This document shows, in pieces, positions 1 to 7,195 of a DNA stretch of 10,430 nt (positions within the stretch are counted from its first letter, which is position 1; every line of letters starts with the position of its first letter). The stretch comes from Bauldia sp. (GTDB lineage: Bacteria > Pseudomonadota > Alphaproteobacteria > Rhizobiales > Kaistiaceae): the NCBI GenBank assembly GCA_020442095.1, contig JAGRKY010000248.1, positions 1 through 10,430 of the forward strand. The letters run 5' to 3'. Position numbers and translations under genes: made by a program. The notes beneath the pieces were generated by a model. It was not told the origin of the DNA. It worked only from the letters and a program-made list of their open reading frames with translations, and ran no database searches.

Positions 1-398
1 CGGCAGGCGACGAAGGCGGCGGTGAGATTGACGTCGAGGATGGCGTGCCAGTCCTCGGACGAGAATTCCTCGGTCGGAATGCGCCGGGTGATGCCGGCAT
101 TGTTGACGAGGATGTTGAGCTGGCCGAACTCGGAATAGGCGCTGGCGACGGTGTCGACGATGGCGGATTCGTCGGCGACGTCGAGCGCGTAGCCGACCGC
201 GTCGCCGCCGGCATCGTTGATCTCGGCGGCGACCGCCCTGGCGGCTTCGCCGTCGACATCGGTCACCGCGATGCGGGCGCCGGCGGAGGCGAGGGTCGTG
301 GCCGCCATCTTGCCGATGCCGGCGCCGGCGCCGGTGATCAGGGCGACGTCACCATCGACGCGGAAGAGATCGAAGACGTTAAAAGGCGTTTCCATCAT
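1..398 (-). CDS. SDR family oxidoreductase, N-terminal part (cut by window edge)
   Basis: I read this frame on the reverse strand; only the first 132 codons are inside the window. It is a classical short-chain dehydrogenase/reductase. The Rossmann nucleotide-binding motif TGAGAGIG is at residues 22-29. An Asp (D47, in TDVD) ends the second beta strand, which in this family usually means NAD(H) rather than NADP(H). An NNAG motif is at 99-102 and the structural Asn in DVNL at 124. The catalytic Ser-Tyr-Lys lies off the left edge, so activity cannot be judged. The opening FDLFRVDGDVALITG and the later TEEFSSEDW stretch resemble gluconate 5-dehydrogenase or KduD-type SDRs, but the substrate cannot be assigned. 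Two consecutive ATGs (398 and 395) are possible starts. The GGTGAG just upstream is almost touching the first and 4 bases from the second, so 395 may be the real one. The frame starts two bases after the flavin reductase stop, which implies one operon. Confidence 0.9.
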   Translation of the reverse strand, partial: MMETPFNVFDLFRVDGDVALITGAGAGIGKMAATTLASAGARIAVTDVDGEAARAVAAEINDAGGDAVGYALDVADESAIVDTVASAYSEFGQLNILVNNAGITRRIPTEEFSSEDWHAILDVNLTAAFVAC

Positions 399-400
399 GC

Positions 401-925
401 TCACCAGAATTCGGGCAGCGGGGTCTCCGCCCCGCGTGCCGGTTGGAGGGCCGCATAGTGCCCGTCATAGTAGAGGAGCGGCGGCCTGTCTTCCGCCTCC
501 ATGCGAAGGATATGGCCGATGAAGATGGTGTGGTCGCCACAGTCGTGGGTCGCCGCGAGGTCGGCGATGATCCGCGCCGAGCTGGCGATGAGCGTCGGGA
601 TCGCATCGATTTCGGCGAAGCGGGGGACGAGATCGGCGACCAGCCGCCCGGCGAAGTGATTGGCATAGTCGGTCTGATCCGCGGCGAGGATGTTCACCGC
701 AAACCGTCTCGCTTCAAGCAGATAGGCGTGCATATGGGCCCGCTTCGCGACCGAGACGACGCAAAGCGGCGGGTCGAGCGAGCCGGACATGAAGGCGTTC
801 GCGGTCATGCCGTGGGCTTCGCCGCCGACCCTCGCCGTAATCACCGTGACGCCGGTGGCGAACCGCCCCATGACCTTGCGGAAATGCAGCGGATCGATTT
901 CGTGCGGTGGCGCGATCCGATTCAT
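401..925 (-). CDS. Flavin reductase-like protein (FMN-binding split barrel)
   Basis: A 174-residue protein of the flavin reductase-like domain family (HpaC/RutF-type small components). These proteins use NAD(P)H to reduce free FMN or FAD and hand it to a separate monooxygenase. Family signatures are FRKVMGRFATGVTVIT at 15-30, GMTANAFMSGSLDPPL at 39-54, FAVNIL at 75-80, a central FAGR at 91-94, and GDHTIFIGHIL at 130-140. Length is normal for the family, and there is no signal peptide, so it should be cytoplasmic. The start is fixed at 925, because an in-frame TAG lies four codons upstream (before ACT GGA TCG); a GGAG sits further away than ideal. It is the promoter-proximal gene of an operon with the SDR, whose start follows this stop by two bases. 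The partner oxygenase is not in the window and may lie left of it. Other split-barrel flavoproteins that do not reduce flavin are possible. Confidence 0.88.
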   Translation of the reverse strand: MNRIAPPHEIDPLHFRKVMGRFATGVTVITARVGGEAHGMTANAFMSGSLDPPLCVVSVAKRAHMHAYLLEARRFAVNILAADQTDYANHFAGRLVADLVPRFAEIDAIPTLIASSARIIADLAATHDCGDHTIFIGHILRMEAEDRPPLLYYDGHYAALQPARGAETPLPEFW

Positions 926-1084
926 CGATCCAGTCTAGTTGCTCCAATGGGGGGCGTGTTAGCCCAATTCGCGACGACAGACGGAGAGCCAGGCCAGCCC
1001 GGAAACGCGGGACGATCATGCCGCGTGGCAATTTGCCGGAGGTTTCCCTATCTCTCCCAGGTAGTCAGGTAAGTCGGGGGGCCA
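926..1084. promoter_or_regulatory. Divergent intergenic region, flavin reductase and P-type ATPase
   Basis: This 159-base spacer separates two genes that start away from each other, so it must hold promoters for both. I could not pick convincing -35/-10 boxes. A small perfect inverted repeat, GGCAA-T-TTGCC, lies at 1027-1037. A wider imperfect pair, GGAAAC (1001-1006) and GTTTCC (1042-1047), flanks it. These are operator-like in form, but I cannot name a regulator. Confidence 0.4.
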
Positions 1085-3814
1085 GTGGCTTCAACTTCCG
1101 TATCAGGCGACGCCGGCCGTTCGGTGCCGGCCCGGGCCTACTGGGCCGAGCCCGTTGACGAGGTTTTGGCCGCCGTCGCCAGCGGCCGGGTGGGGCTGAC
1201 CTCCGACGAAGCCGCGGCAAGGCTCGAAACCTACGGCCCCAACCGATTGCCGGAGACAAGGGGACAGAGTGCGCTTGTCCGGTTCCTGAGCCAGTTCACC
1301 AACATCCTGATCTACGTACTGCTCGCCTCGGCGGTCGTCGCCGCGTTTCTCGGCGAGATCGTCGATGCCGGCGTCATCCTCGGCGTCGTCATCGCCAACG
1401 CCGTCATCGGTTTCATCCAGGAGGGCCGCGCCGAACGCGCGCTCGACGCGATACGCGGCATGATCATGCCGCGCGCTTCGGCGATCCGCGACGGCCAACG
1501 CGTGACGGTGGACGTCGATACGCTGGTACCGGGCGATATCGTGCTGCTCGAAGGCGGGGACCGGACGCCGGCCGACCTGCGTCTCGTCAGAGGGCGCAAC
1601 CTGAGGATCGAGGAAGCGGTGCTGACCGGCGAGTCGGTGCCGGTCGACAAGGGAACCGAGGCGGTCGGAGCGGATGCCGTGCTCGGCGACCGCACGTCCA
1701 TGGCCTTCTCGGGGACGCTGGTGGTGGCCGGCCACGCGGCGGGTGTCGTGGTCGCGACCGGCGGCTCGACCGAGCTTGGCAAGATCAGCAAGCTCCTCGG
1801 CTCGGTCGAGACAATGACGACGCCGCTGGTCAGGCAGATGGACCGGTTCGCCGGGCAGCTCACGGCGGCGATCCTCGCGATCGGGGTGATCGGCTTCGGT
1901 TTCGCGGTTCTCGTCCGCGGCTACACCATGACGGACGCGATGATGGCGATGGTCGGGCTCGTCGTCGCGGCGATACCGGAAGGGTTGCCGGCGGTGATGA
2001 CCATCACCCTGGCGACCGGCGTCCAGCGGATGGCGAAACGCAACGCGGTAATCCGGCGACTGCCCGCGGTCGAGACGCTCGGCGCCGTCTCGGTGATCTG
2101 TTCCGACAAGACGGGGACGCTGACCCGCAACGAAATGACGGTGCGAACCGTCGTGACCGCGGAAGGGAGGATCGCCGTCACCGGCGTCGGCTACGATCCC
2201 GAAGGCGGGTTCGAGACCGAGGCCGGGCCGGTCGACGTTTCAGGCGCTCCGGTGCTGCAGGCGATCACCGCGGCGGCGCTGCTCTGCAACGACGCCAGCC
2301 TGCGATCGACCGATGCCGGCTGGGTGGTCGAGGGCGACCCGATGGAAGGGGCGCTGGTGTCGCTGGCGATCAAGGCCGGGCGGGACAGGGACGGAACACG
2401 CGACAGGTATCATCGCCTCGACGAAATCCCCTTCGATTCCCGCCATCGCTACATGGCGACGCTGCACAGCGCCGGGGAGGGCGGCAAGGTCATCTACATC
2501 AAGGGCGCGCCGGAGCGGGTTCTCGCCCTCTGCACCGGGCAACTCGGCAAAGACGGTCCCGAACCAATCGACCAAGACTGGTGGCATAGGGAAATCCACC
2601 AGCTTGCGTCCGATGGCCAGCGCATTCTGGCGCTCGGGATGCGCCATGTTCAGGACGAAACGGATCAGCTGTCATCCGGCGATGTCGAGGACGGCGTCGT
2701 CTTCCTCGGCATCCTCGGGATGATCGACCCGCCGCGGGAGGATGCGATCGCGGCGGTCGAGGAGTGCCGGGCCGCAGGGATCGCGGTCAAGATGATCACC
2801 GGCGACCATGCGTCGACGGCATCCGCCATCGGCCGCCAGATCGGCATTCTCGATCACGACAAGGTGGTGACCGGAAACGTCCTGGACGATCTCGACCCGC
2901 CGGCCTTCCGCGATGCGGTACTAGGCACGGCGGTGTTTGCGCGCACCAGTCCCGAGCACAAGCTGCGGATCGTCGAGGCCCTGCAGGAGGGGCACGGCAT
3001 CGTCGCGATGACCGGCGACGGGGTCAATGACGCGCCGGCCCTGAAGCGCGCCGATGTCGGTGTCGCGATGGGCAGGAAAGGCACTGAGGCGGCCAAGGAA
3101 GCTGCCGAAATGGTATTGCTGGACGATAACTTCGCGTCGATCGTTGCGGCGGTGCGTGAGGGGCGCACGGTCTATGACAATCTCAAGAAGGTGATTGGCT
3201 GGACGCTGCCGACGAGCGTCGGCGAGGCGCTGGTCATTCTCGCGGCGGTGCTGGTCGGGCTCGCCATGCCGGTGACGCCGGTGCAGATCCTGTGGATCAA
3301 CATGGTGACCGCCGTCGCCCTCGGGCTGACGCTCGCCTTCGAGCCGACCGAGCCCGGCGCGATGCGGAGGCCGCCGCGGTCGCCGACCGAACCGTTGCTG
3401 TCGGGCTTCCTGACCTGGCGGGTGATCTTCGTCTCGGTGCTCTTCGTGATCGGCGCCTTCGGGATGTTCTTCTGGGCGCTCGAACGTGGCCACGGACTGA
3501 ACGAAACGCGGACGATCGTCGTCAACACGATCGTGGTGATGGAGATCTTCTATCTCTTCAGCATCCGCTATCTCCACGAGACGTCGCTGACGTTCAGCGG
3601 CCTGGTCGGCACGCCGGCGGTGCTGATCGGCGTCGGGACGATCGTCATCGCGCAAATCATCTTCACGTATGTCCCCGTCATGCACACGCTTTTCGGCACC
3701 GCGCCGGTCTCCCTCGGCGACGGCATGGCCATCATCGGGGTCGGGGTGGCGCTGCTGGTCATCCTCGAGATCGAGAAGCTCGTCCGCCGTGGCCTCGGCA
3801 TCCGGGACCGGTAA
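1085..3814 (+). CDS. P2-type cation-transporting P-type ATPase (CtpF/Ca2+-ATPase-like)
   Basis: A complete 909-residue ion pump that couples ATP hydrolysis to cation movement across the inner membrane. Parts in order: N-terminal cation-ATPase domain (about 18-85), membrane helices M1/M2 (about 71-112), actuator domain with TGES at 181-184, M3/M4 with the P2 motif PEGLP at 298-302, phosphorylation motif DKTGTLT with acceptor D341, nucleotide-binding KGAPE at 473-477, TGD at 572-574, hinge GDGVNDA at 644-650, and M5-M10 from about 703 to 897. The full motif set argues for an active pump. PEGLP and overall length fit the Ca2+/Na+ (P2) group rather than heavy-metal (P1B) pumps. In M5 and M6 the SERCA ion ligands are only partly kept (SVGE at 711-714, NMVTA at 739-743), so the ion is not certain. 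The GTG at 1085 is the first start after an in-frame TAA at 1070-1072; a G-rich stretch precedes it. It appears to be transcribed alone. Confidence 0.95.
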   Translation: MASTSVSGDAGRSVPARAYWAEPVDEVLAAVASGRVGLTSDEAAARLETYGPNRLPETRGQSALVRFLSQFTNILIYVLLASAVVAAFLGEIVDAGVILGVVIANAVIGFIQEGRAERALDAIRGMIMPRASAIRDGQRVTVDVDTLVPGDIVLLEGGDRTPADLRLVRGRNLRIEEAVLTGESVPVDKGTEAVGADAVLGDRTSMAFSGTLVVAGHAAGVVVATGGSTELGKISKLLGSVETMTTPLVRQMDRFAGQLTAAILAIGVIGFGFAVLVRGYTMTDAMMAMVGLVVAAIPEGLPAVMTITLATGVQRMAKRNAVIRRLPAVETLGAVSVICSDKTGTLTRNEMTVRTVVTAEGRIAVTGVGYDPEGGFETEAGPVDVSGAPVLQAITAAALLCNDASLRSTDAGWVVEGDPMEGALVSLAIKAGRDRDGTRDRYHRLDEIPFDSRHRYMATLHSAGEGGKVIYIKGAPERVLALCTGQLGKDGPEPIDQDWWHREIHQLASDGQRILALGMRHVQDETDQLSSGDVEDGVVFLGILGMIDPPREDAIAAVEECRAAGIAVKMITGDHASTASAIGRQIGILDHDKVVTGNVLDDLDPPAFRDAVLGTAVFARTSPEHKLRIVEALQEGHGIVAMTGDGVNDAPALKRADVGVAMGRKGTEAAKEAAEMVLLDDNFASIVAAVREGRTVYDNLKKVIGWTLPTSVGEALVILAAVLVGLAMPVTPVQILWINMVTAVALGLTLAFEPTEPGAMRRPPRSPTEPLLSGFLTWRVIFVSVLFVIGAFGMFFWALERGHGLNETRTIVVNTIVVMEIFYLFSIRYLHETSLTFSGLVGTPAVLIGVGTIVIAQIIFTYVPVMHTLFGTAPVSLGDGMAIIGVGVALLVILEIEKLVRRGLGIRDR

Positions 3815-3817
3815 GCG

Positions 3818-3830
3818 CTCCTCAAAGGAG
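3818..3830 (+). terminator. Weak hairpin just after the ATPase gene
   Basis: CTCCT (3818-3822) and AGGAG (3826-3830) form a 5-bp stem with a 3-base loop, four bases after the ATPase stop. The downstream bases are only mildly T-rich (ACTTGGTTCT), so it is at best a weak terminator. The 89-base gap 3815-3903 otherwise shows nothing I can name apart from the ribosome binding site of the next gene. Confidence 0.25.
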
Positions 3831-3898
3831 ACTTGGTTCTGCCACAGAGCGGACATAACCTTGCCGATGAACGGAATCACCACAAACCCCGGATGTTT

Positions 3899-3902
3899 GG
3901 AG
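3899..3902 (+). promoter_or_regulatory. Ribosome binding site that decides the AapJ-like start
   Basis: GGAG lies 1 base before the TTG at 3904, 10 bases before the GTG at 3913 and 19 bases before the ATG at 3922, all in one frame. Only the GTG has workable spacing, so I placed the start at 3913. The alternatives change the protein by a few residues ahead of the signal peptide. Confidence 0.5.
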
Positions 3903-3912
3903 ATTGATCGCC

Positions 3913-4959
3913 GTGATCAGCATGCAGGCGCCATCGCGCCATCTACGCGCCGCGTTCCTCGCCGCCCTTGCCCTCGGCGTGGTGGCAACGCAGGGGATCG
4001 GAACTGCATCAGCATCGACGCTCGATGACGTGCGTGGGCGCGACAAGCTCATCTGCGGCATCAGCGAAGGGCTGGCGGGATTTTCCGACAAGGACCAGGC
4101 CGGCAACTGGTACGGCTTCGACGTCGACTTCTGCCGCGCGGTCGCGGCGGCGGTGCTCGGCGACCCGGCGAAGGTGGACTATGTCCAGCTTTCGGCGACC
4201 GACCGCTTCAAGGCGTTAACCGACGGGAAGATCGACCTCCTGTCCCGCAACAGCACCTGGACCATGTCGCGCGATCTCGACCTCGGCATCGATTTCGCCG
4301 GTGTCGCCTATTACGACGGGCAGGGCTTCCTGGCGCATGCGGTCGACGGCATGTCGAGCGCCCTCGAACTGAATGGCGCGCGGATCTGCGTCGTCACCGG
4401 GACGACGACCGAGGATAACGCGGCCGAGTATTTCGCCAATAACGGGATGGAGGTGACTTTCCTCCGCTTCGCCGACCGGGGCGAGGCGAGAAAGGCCTAC
4501 GCGGCTGGCGACTGCGATGTCTATACGGCCGACAGCTCCGCGCTCGCGGCCGAACGGTCGCTGCTCGAGGTGCCGGACGACCACGTGCTGCTTCGCGAGG
4601 TGATTTCGAAGGAGCCGCTCGGGCCGGTGACCCGCGAGAGCGATCCACAATGGACGGAACTCGTGCGCTGGGTGCTCTATGGCCTCATCAACGCGGAGGA
4701 GGCCGAACTTACCGCGGCATCGGTCGACGAGAAGACCGGCGACCCGGCCAAGCGCCAGAAAGCGATGCAATTCGGCGCGCCGGGCGTCAAGGAATTCGGT
4801 CTCGCCGACGACTGGCTGATCGTCGTGCTCGACGCCGTCGGCAACTATGGCGACATCTTTGAACGGAACCTGGGGGAAGACACGCCGCTCGCGCTGCGTC
4901 GCGGGGTGAATGCGCTGTGGACACAAGGCGGGATCCTCTACGCCCCGCCGATGCACTAG
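3913..4959 (+). CDS. AapJ-like general amino-acid ABC transporter substrate-binding protein
   Basis: A 348-residue periplasmic solute-binding protein of family 3, closest in pattern to AapJ/BztA, which deliver many L-amino acids to the AapQMP permease. An N-terminal signal peptide (Arg-containing start, hydrophobic stretch around 17-28, cleavage near ASA at 33-35) exports it. Binding-lobe signatures are GISEGLAGFS, DVDFCRAVAAAVLGD (about 70-84), the ligand-contact block SRNSTWTMSRD (about 111-121), a VTGTTTE loop (about 161-167) and DCDVYTADSSAL (about 200-211). Late AapJ-specific blocks are ISKEPLGPVTR and the C-terminal NLGEDTPLALRRG...LYAPP. Length matches the AapJ family, longer than the usual 250-280-residue family 3 proteins. 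No permease or ATPase gene is adjacent; the next gene, 34 bases downstream, is an L,D-transpeptidase. It may serve a transporter encoded elsewhere or have another envelope role. The start choice follows the GGAG spacing. Confidence 0.92.
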   Translation: MISMQAPSRHLRAAFLAALALGVVATQGIGTASASTLDDVRGRDKLICGISEGLAGFSDKDQAGNWYGFDVDFCRAVAAAVLGDPAKVDYVQLSATDRFKALTDGKIDLLSRNSTWTMSRDLDLGIDFAGVAYYDGQGFLAHAVDGMSSALELNGARICVVTGTTTEDNAAEYFANNGMEVTFLRFADRGEARKAYAAGDCDVYTADSSALAAERSLLEVPDDHVLLREVISKEPLGPVTRESDPQWTELVRWVLYGLINAEEAELTAASVDEKTGDPAKRQKAMQFGAPGVKEFGLADDWLIVVLDAVGNYGDIFERNLGEDTPLALRRGVNALWTQGGILYAPPMH

Positions 4960-4982
4960 CCGGCGCGCCATGAACAGCTCAC

Positions 4983-4986
4983 GGAG
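4983..4986 (+). promoter_or_regulatory. Ribosome binding site favouring a TTG start for the L,D-transpeptidase
   Basis: GGAG is 7 bases before an in-frame TTG at 4994. The alternative ATG at 4970 is preceded by a GC-rich run with no Shine-Dalgarno match, and the frame opens still earlier inside the previous gene. Translation from 4994 gives a compact signal peptide. Confidence 0.5.
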
Positions 4987-4993
4987 ATCCGAA

Positions 4994-6640
4994 TTGAACC
5001 GATCGACAGACCTCTTCGCGGCCCTGCGCGCGATGGTGCTGGTCATCGTCGCGGCCTGTGCTTCCCCGGCTCTCGCACAGACCCAGCTCAGCTCCCAGGA
5101 ACTGGCCGATGTCCGGGGCAATATCGTCGACCTGCTGGCCAACGAACCCAACCTTCCGCTGCCGGTGCGGCAACGGCAGGAGGCGTTGACGACCTACTAT
5201 ACCGAGCAGAATGGCGAGCTGCTGTGGCTTGGCCAGGAGCGGTCGCCGGCGTTCATCCAGTGGCTCCGCTCGGCGGCGGATGACGGGCTCGACCCGGCTT
5301 CATACCCGATCGAACAGCTCGTCAGGCTGAGCGAGGCCGTTCCGGTGACCGACGCGCGCGGCCGGGCAATCATCGAACTGCATTTTTCCGCGGCATTCCT
5401 GGAATACGCATCCGATCTCAAGGTCGGGCGATTCCTGCCGAGGAAGGTCGATCCGGATTTCTTCCTGCAGAAGCGGGAGATCAACCAGGTGGCGGCGCTG
5501 GACCAGCTGGCTGCCGCGAAGAACCTCGATCATTTCTTCATCAGCTGGCAGCCGAGCATTCCCGAATACGCGGCGCTTCGGGTGGCGCTCAGCGACTATC
5601 GTGCGCTCCTCGCGAACGGCGGATGGCCGACGGTGCCGCTCGGCGATACGTTGAAGCCCGGGATGAGCGATCCGCGCGTGCCGGCGCTGAGGGCGCGGCT
5701 CGCGGTCACCGACGGAGCGTCGCCGACGGCGCCGGCAGGTGCCGAAGACGTCTACGGCGATGAACTCGTCGCAGTGGTCAAGAGCTTCCAGGCGCGCCAC
5801 GGGCTCGAAGTCGACGGAATCGCCGGCAAGGCGACGATCGTCGCGATGAACGTGCCGGTTGAGGACCGCATCCAGGAGATCGTCGTCGCGATGGAGCGGT
5901 GGCGCTGGATGCCGGAATCGCTCGGCAGCAAATACGTGATGGTCAATATCGCGGGCTTCGAGCTGAAGCGGGTGAGCGACGGCAAGGTCGAGGAGAAAAT
6001 GGCCGTGGTGGTCGGCAAGCCCTACCACCGGACGCCGGTCTTCAGCGACGAGATCCGCTATCTTGAGTTCAATCCTTACTGGAACGTGCCGACTGGCATC
6101 GCCATCAAGGAAGAACTGCCGAAGCTCAAGACGAATCCCGGCGCGCGCGCAGCGGCCGGATTCGAGGCGGTTCAGGGCGACAAGGTCTATTCGCTGACCT
6201 CGATCAACTGGAGCAAATACGGGCCGGGGAATTTCCCGTTCCAGCTAAGGCAGCGCCCCGGGCCGAACAATGCGCTCGGCCGGGTCAAATACATGTTCCC
6301 CAACCAGTTCAACGTCTACCTCCACGACACGCCGGCGAAGAGCCTGTTCAGCCGCGCCGACCGGGCGTTCAGCCACGGTTGCGTGCGCCTGTCGCGGCCG
6401 CTTGAATTCGCTCCGCCGGTGCTTGCCGCGGGCGGGGTGTCCGGCTGGAACATGGCCAAGGTCAACAGCGTGGTGGCGAGCGGCCAGCGGACGGTTGTCA
6501 ACCTCGAGAAGCCGCTGCCGATCCACATCACCTATTTCACGGCGTGGGTCGAGAAGGGCGTGCCGAACTTCCGCGCCGACGTCTACGACCAGGACGAGAA
6601 GCTGATCGCCGCGCTCGGCGGCAAGTCGATCGCCTGGTAG
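4994..6640 (+). CDS. Secreted murein L,D-transpeptidase, YcbB/LdtD-like
   Basis: An enzyme that acts on the peptidoglycan wall, in this family making 3-3 cross-links between meso-diaminopimelate residues. From the TTG at 4994 the product is 548 residues. Order of parts: signal peptide ending near ALA at 26-28; a YcbB-type N-terminal scaffold region (about 45-215); a peptidoglycan-binding domain (about 220-287, with VVKSFQARHGLEVDGIAGKAT); the family landmark ERWRWMPE (301-308); and a YkuD catalytic domain (about 312-480). The catalytic domain contains NPYWNVP (360-366), HDTP (444-447) and SHGCVRL (460-466). C463 is the expected nucleophile and H461 its neighbour, so all key residues are present. 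Length is close to that of E. coli YcbB (LdtD). The gene follows the AapJ-like gene by 34 bases on the same strand, so co-transcription is likely. ATG 4970 would add 8 residues. Family assignment is firm; the exact reaction is inferred. Confidence 0.93.
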   Translation: MNRSTDLFAALRAMVLVIVAACASPALAQTQLSSQELADVRGNIVDLLANEPNLPLPVRQRQEALTTYYTEQNGELLWLGQERSPAFIQWLRSAADDGLDPASYPIEQLVRLSEAVPVTDARGRAIIELHFSAAFLEYASDLKVGRFLPRKVDPDFFLQKREINQVAALDQLAAAKNLDHFFISWQPSIPEYAALRVALSDYRALLANGGWPTVPLGDTLKPGMSDPRVPALRARLAVTDGASPTAPAGAEDVYGDELVAVVKSFQARHGLEVDGIAGKATIVAMNVPVEDRIQEIVVAMERWRWMPESLGSKYVMVNIAGFELKRVSDGKVEEKMAVVVGKPYHRTPVFSDEIRYLEFNPYWNVPTGIAIKEELPKLKTNPGARAAAGFEAVQGDKVYSLTSINWSKYGPGNFPFQLRQRPGPNNALGRVKYMFPNQFNVYLHDTPAKSLFSRADRAFSHGCVRLSRPLEFAPPVLAAGGVSGWNMAKVNSVVASGQRTVVNLEKPLPIHITYFTAWVEKGVPNFRADVYDQDEKLIAALGGKSIAW

Positions 6641-6646
6641 CCGAGT

Positions 6647-6658
6647 GCGCCGCGGCGC
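6647..6658. repeat. 12-base GC palindrome between convergent genes
   Basis: GCGCCGCGGCGC is a perfect palindrome inside the 18 bases separating the stop codons of the transpeptidase and the small secreted protein. It could act as a short bidirectional hairpin, but the stem would be only about 4 bp after leaving a loop, and no T run follows on either strand. In DNA this rich in GC it may be chance. Confidence 0.25.
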
Positions 6659-7105
6659 CTAGCGCTGGCAGACGATATTGGTGAAGTGGGTCGCGCCCTT
6701 GAACTGCAGGTATAGGGTGCGGGGGTCATTGGGCGTGACGATCATGTCGAAGGGTATCCATCCGGCATCCTGCCGGTAGATCTGGCCCTTGACCGCGATG
6801 GCGGTGCCGGAAGGGCCCTGGTTCGTCATGCCCCACTGGCCCTCGCCATAGACGGGAATCTGAAAGCCGAGGGACGGGCTGTAGTAGAAGCCTTGCATCT
6901 TGTAGCCGGCGTCCGGCTGCAGGGCGATGTCGAATTCCCAGTAGTGCGTGGACAGCGGGTCCTTGTTGAAGGGCTGCATGCTGTACTGGCAGTGCCACTG
7001 CCCGGCATACTGGGCCGCGGCCTGGTCCTGGGCATAGGCGGGCGACAGCGGGGCCATCAGGCCGGCCGCGATCACAAGTCCGGCAACAAGTCTCAACAGC
7101 TTCAT
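6659..7105 (-). CDS. Small secreted protein of unknown function
   Basis: I do not recognise this 148-residue protein. It has a clear signal peptide: MKLLR, a hydrophobic core to about 20, and a likely cut after AYA (23-25). The mature part is about 123 residues, rich in aromatic residues and Gly/Gln, with probable beta-strand character. Blocks include YAGQWHCQYS (33-42), GYKMQGFYYSPSLGFQIPVYG (67-87) and GQWGMTNQGPSG (89-100). Exactly two cysteines remain, C39 near the mature N-terminus and C146 in the C-terminal VCQR, which could form a disulfide tying the ends together in the periplasm. ATG 7105 was chosen because the signal peptide begins there and AGGGGA lies upstream; the frame also extends to 7153, adding a 16-residue Lys/Arg-rich stretch that would spoil the signal peptide. 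It converges on the L,D-transpeptidase with 18 bases between stops. The composition looks native; function is open. Confidence 0.8.
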   Translation of the reverse strand: MKLLRLVAGLVIAAGLMAPLSPAYAQDQAAAQYAGQWHCQYSMQPFNKDPLSTHYWEFDIALQPDAGYKMQGFYYSPSLGFQIPVYGEGQWGMTNQGPSGTAIAVKGQIYRQDAGWIPFDMIVTPNDPRTLYLQFKGATHFTNIVCQR

Positions 7106-7195
7106 TCTCGACGTTCCCCTTCGTCTTTTTGATGGCTCTGCCTTGTCGGCCACTCGCTTCCGTCGGGTCCGGGTCGGCGACGTGTCATCCGCCTA

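Noticed and set aside
443..1072. A 209-codon plus-strand frame opposite the flavin reductase, running into the spacer
   Set aside because: The opposite strand carries the conserved flavin reductase motifs in full. This frame has no family signature and no ribosome binding site.
2921..3883. A 320-codon antisense frame opposite the end of the P-type ATPase
   Set aside because: The composition is charged and repetitive (Arg/Asp/His) and there is no domain or ribosome binding site. It is fully explained as a shadow of the ATPase gene.
3866..4028. Possible small plus-strand gene starting at the ATG near 3866
   Set aside because: It has no ribosome binding site, most of it overlaps the signal-peptide region of the AapJ-like gene in another frame, and the peptide has no recognisable features.
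4216..5151. A 311-codon antisense frame across the AapJ-like gene and the start of the transpeptidase
   Set aside because: Both sense genes have clear family motifs, and the antisense product shows none. It is a GC-bias artefact.
7106..7153. N-terminal extension of the small secreted protein to an upstream ATG
   Set aside because: It would add 16 mostly Lys/Arg-rich residues ahead of a good signal peptide, whereas ATG 7105 has a suitable AGGGGA upstream.
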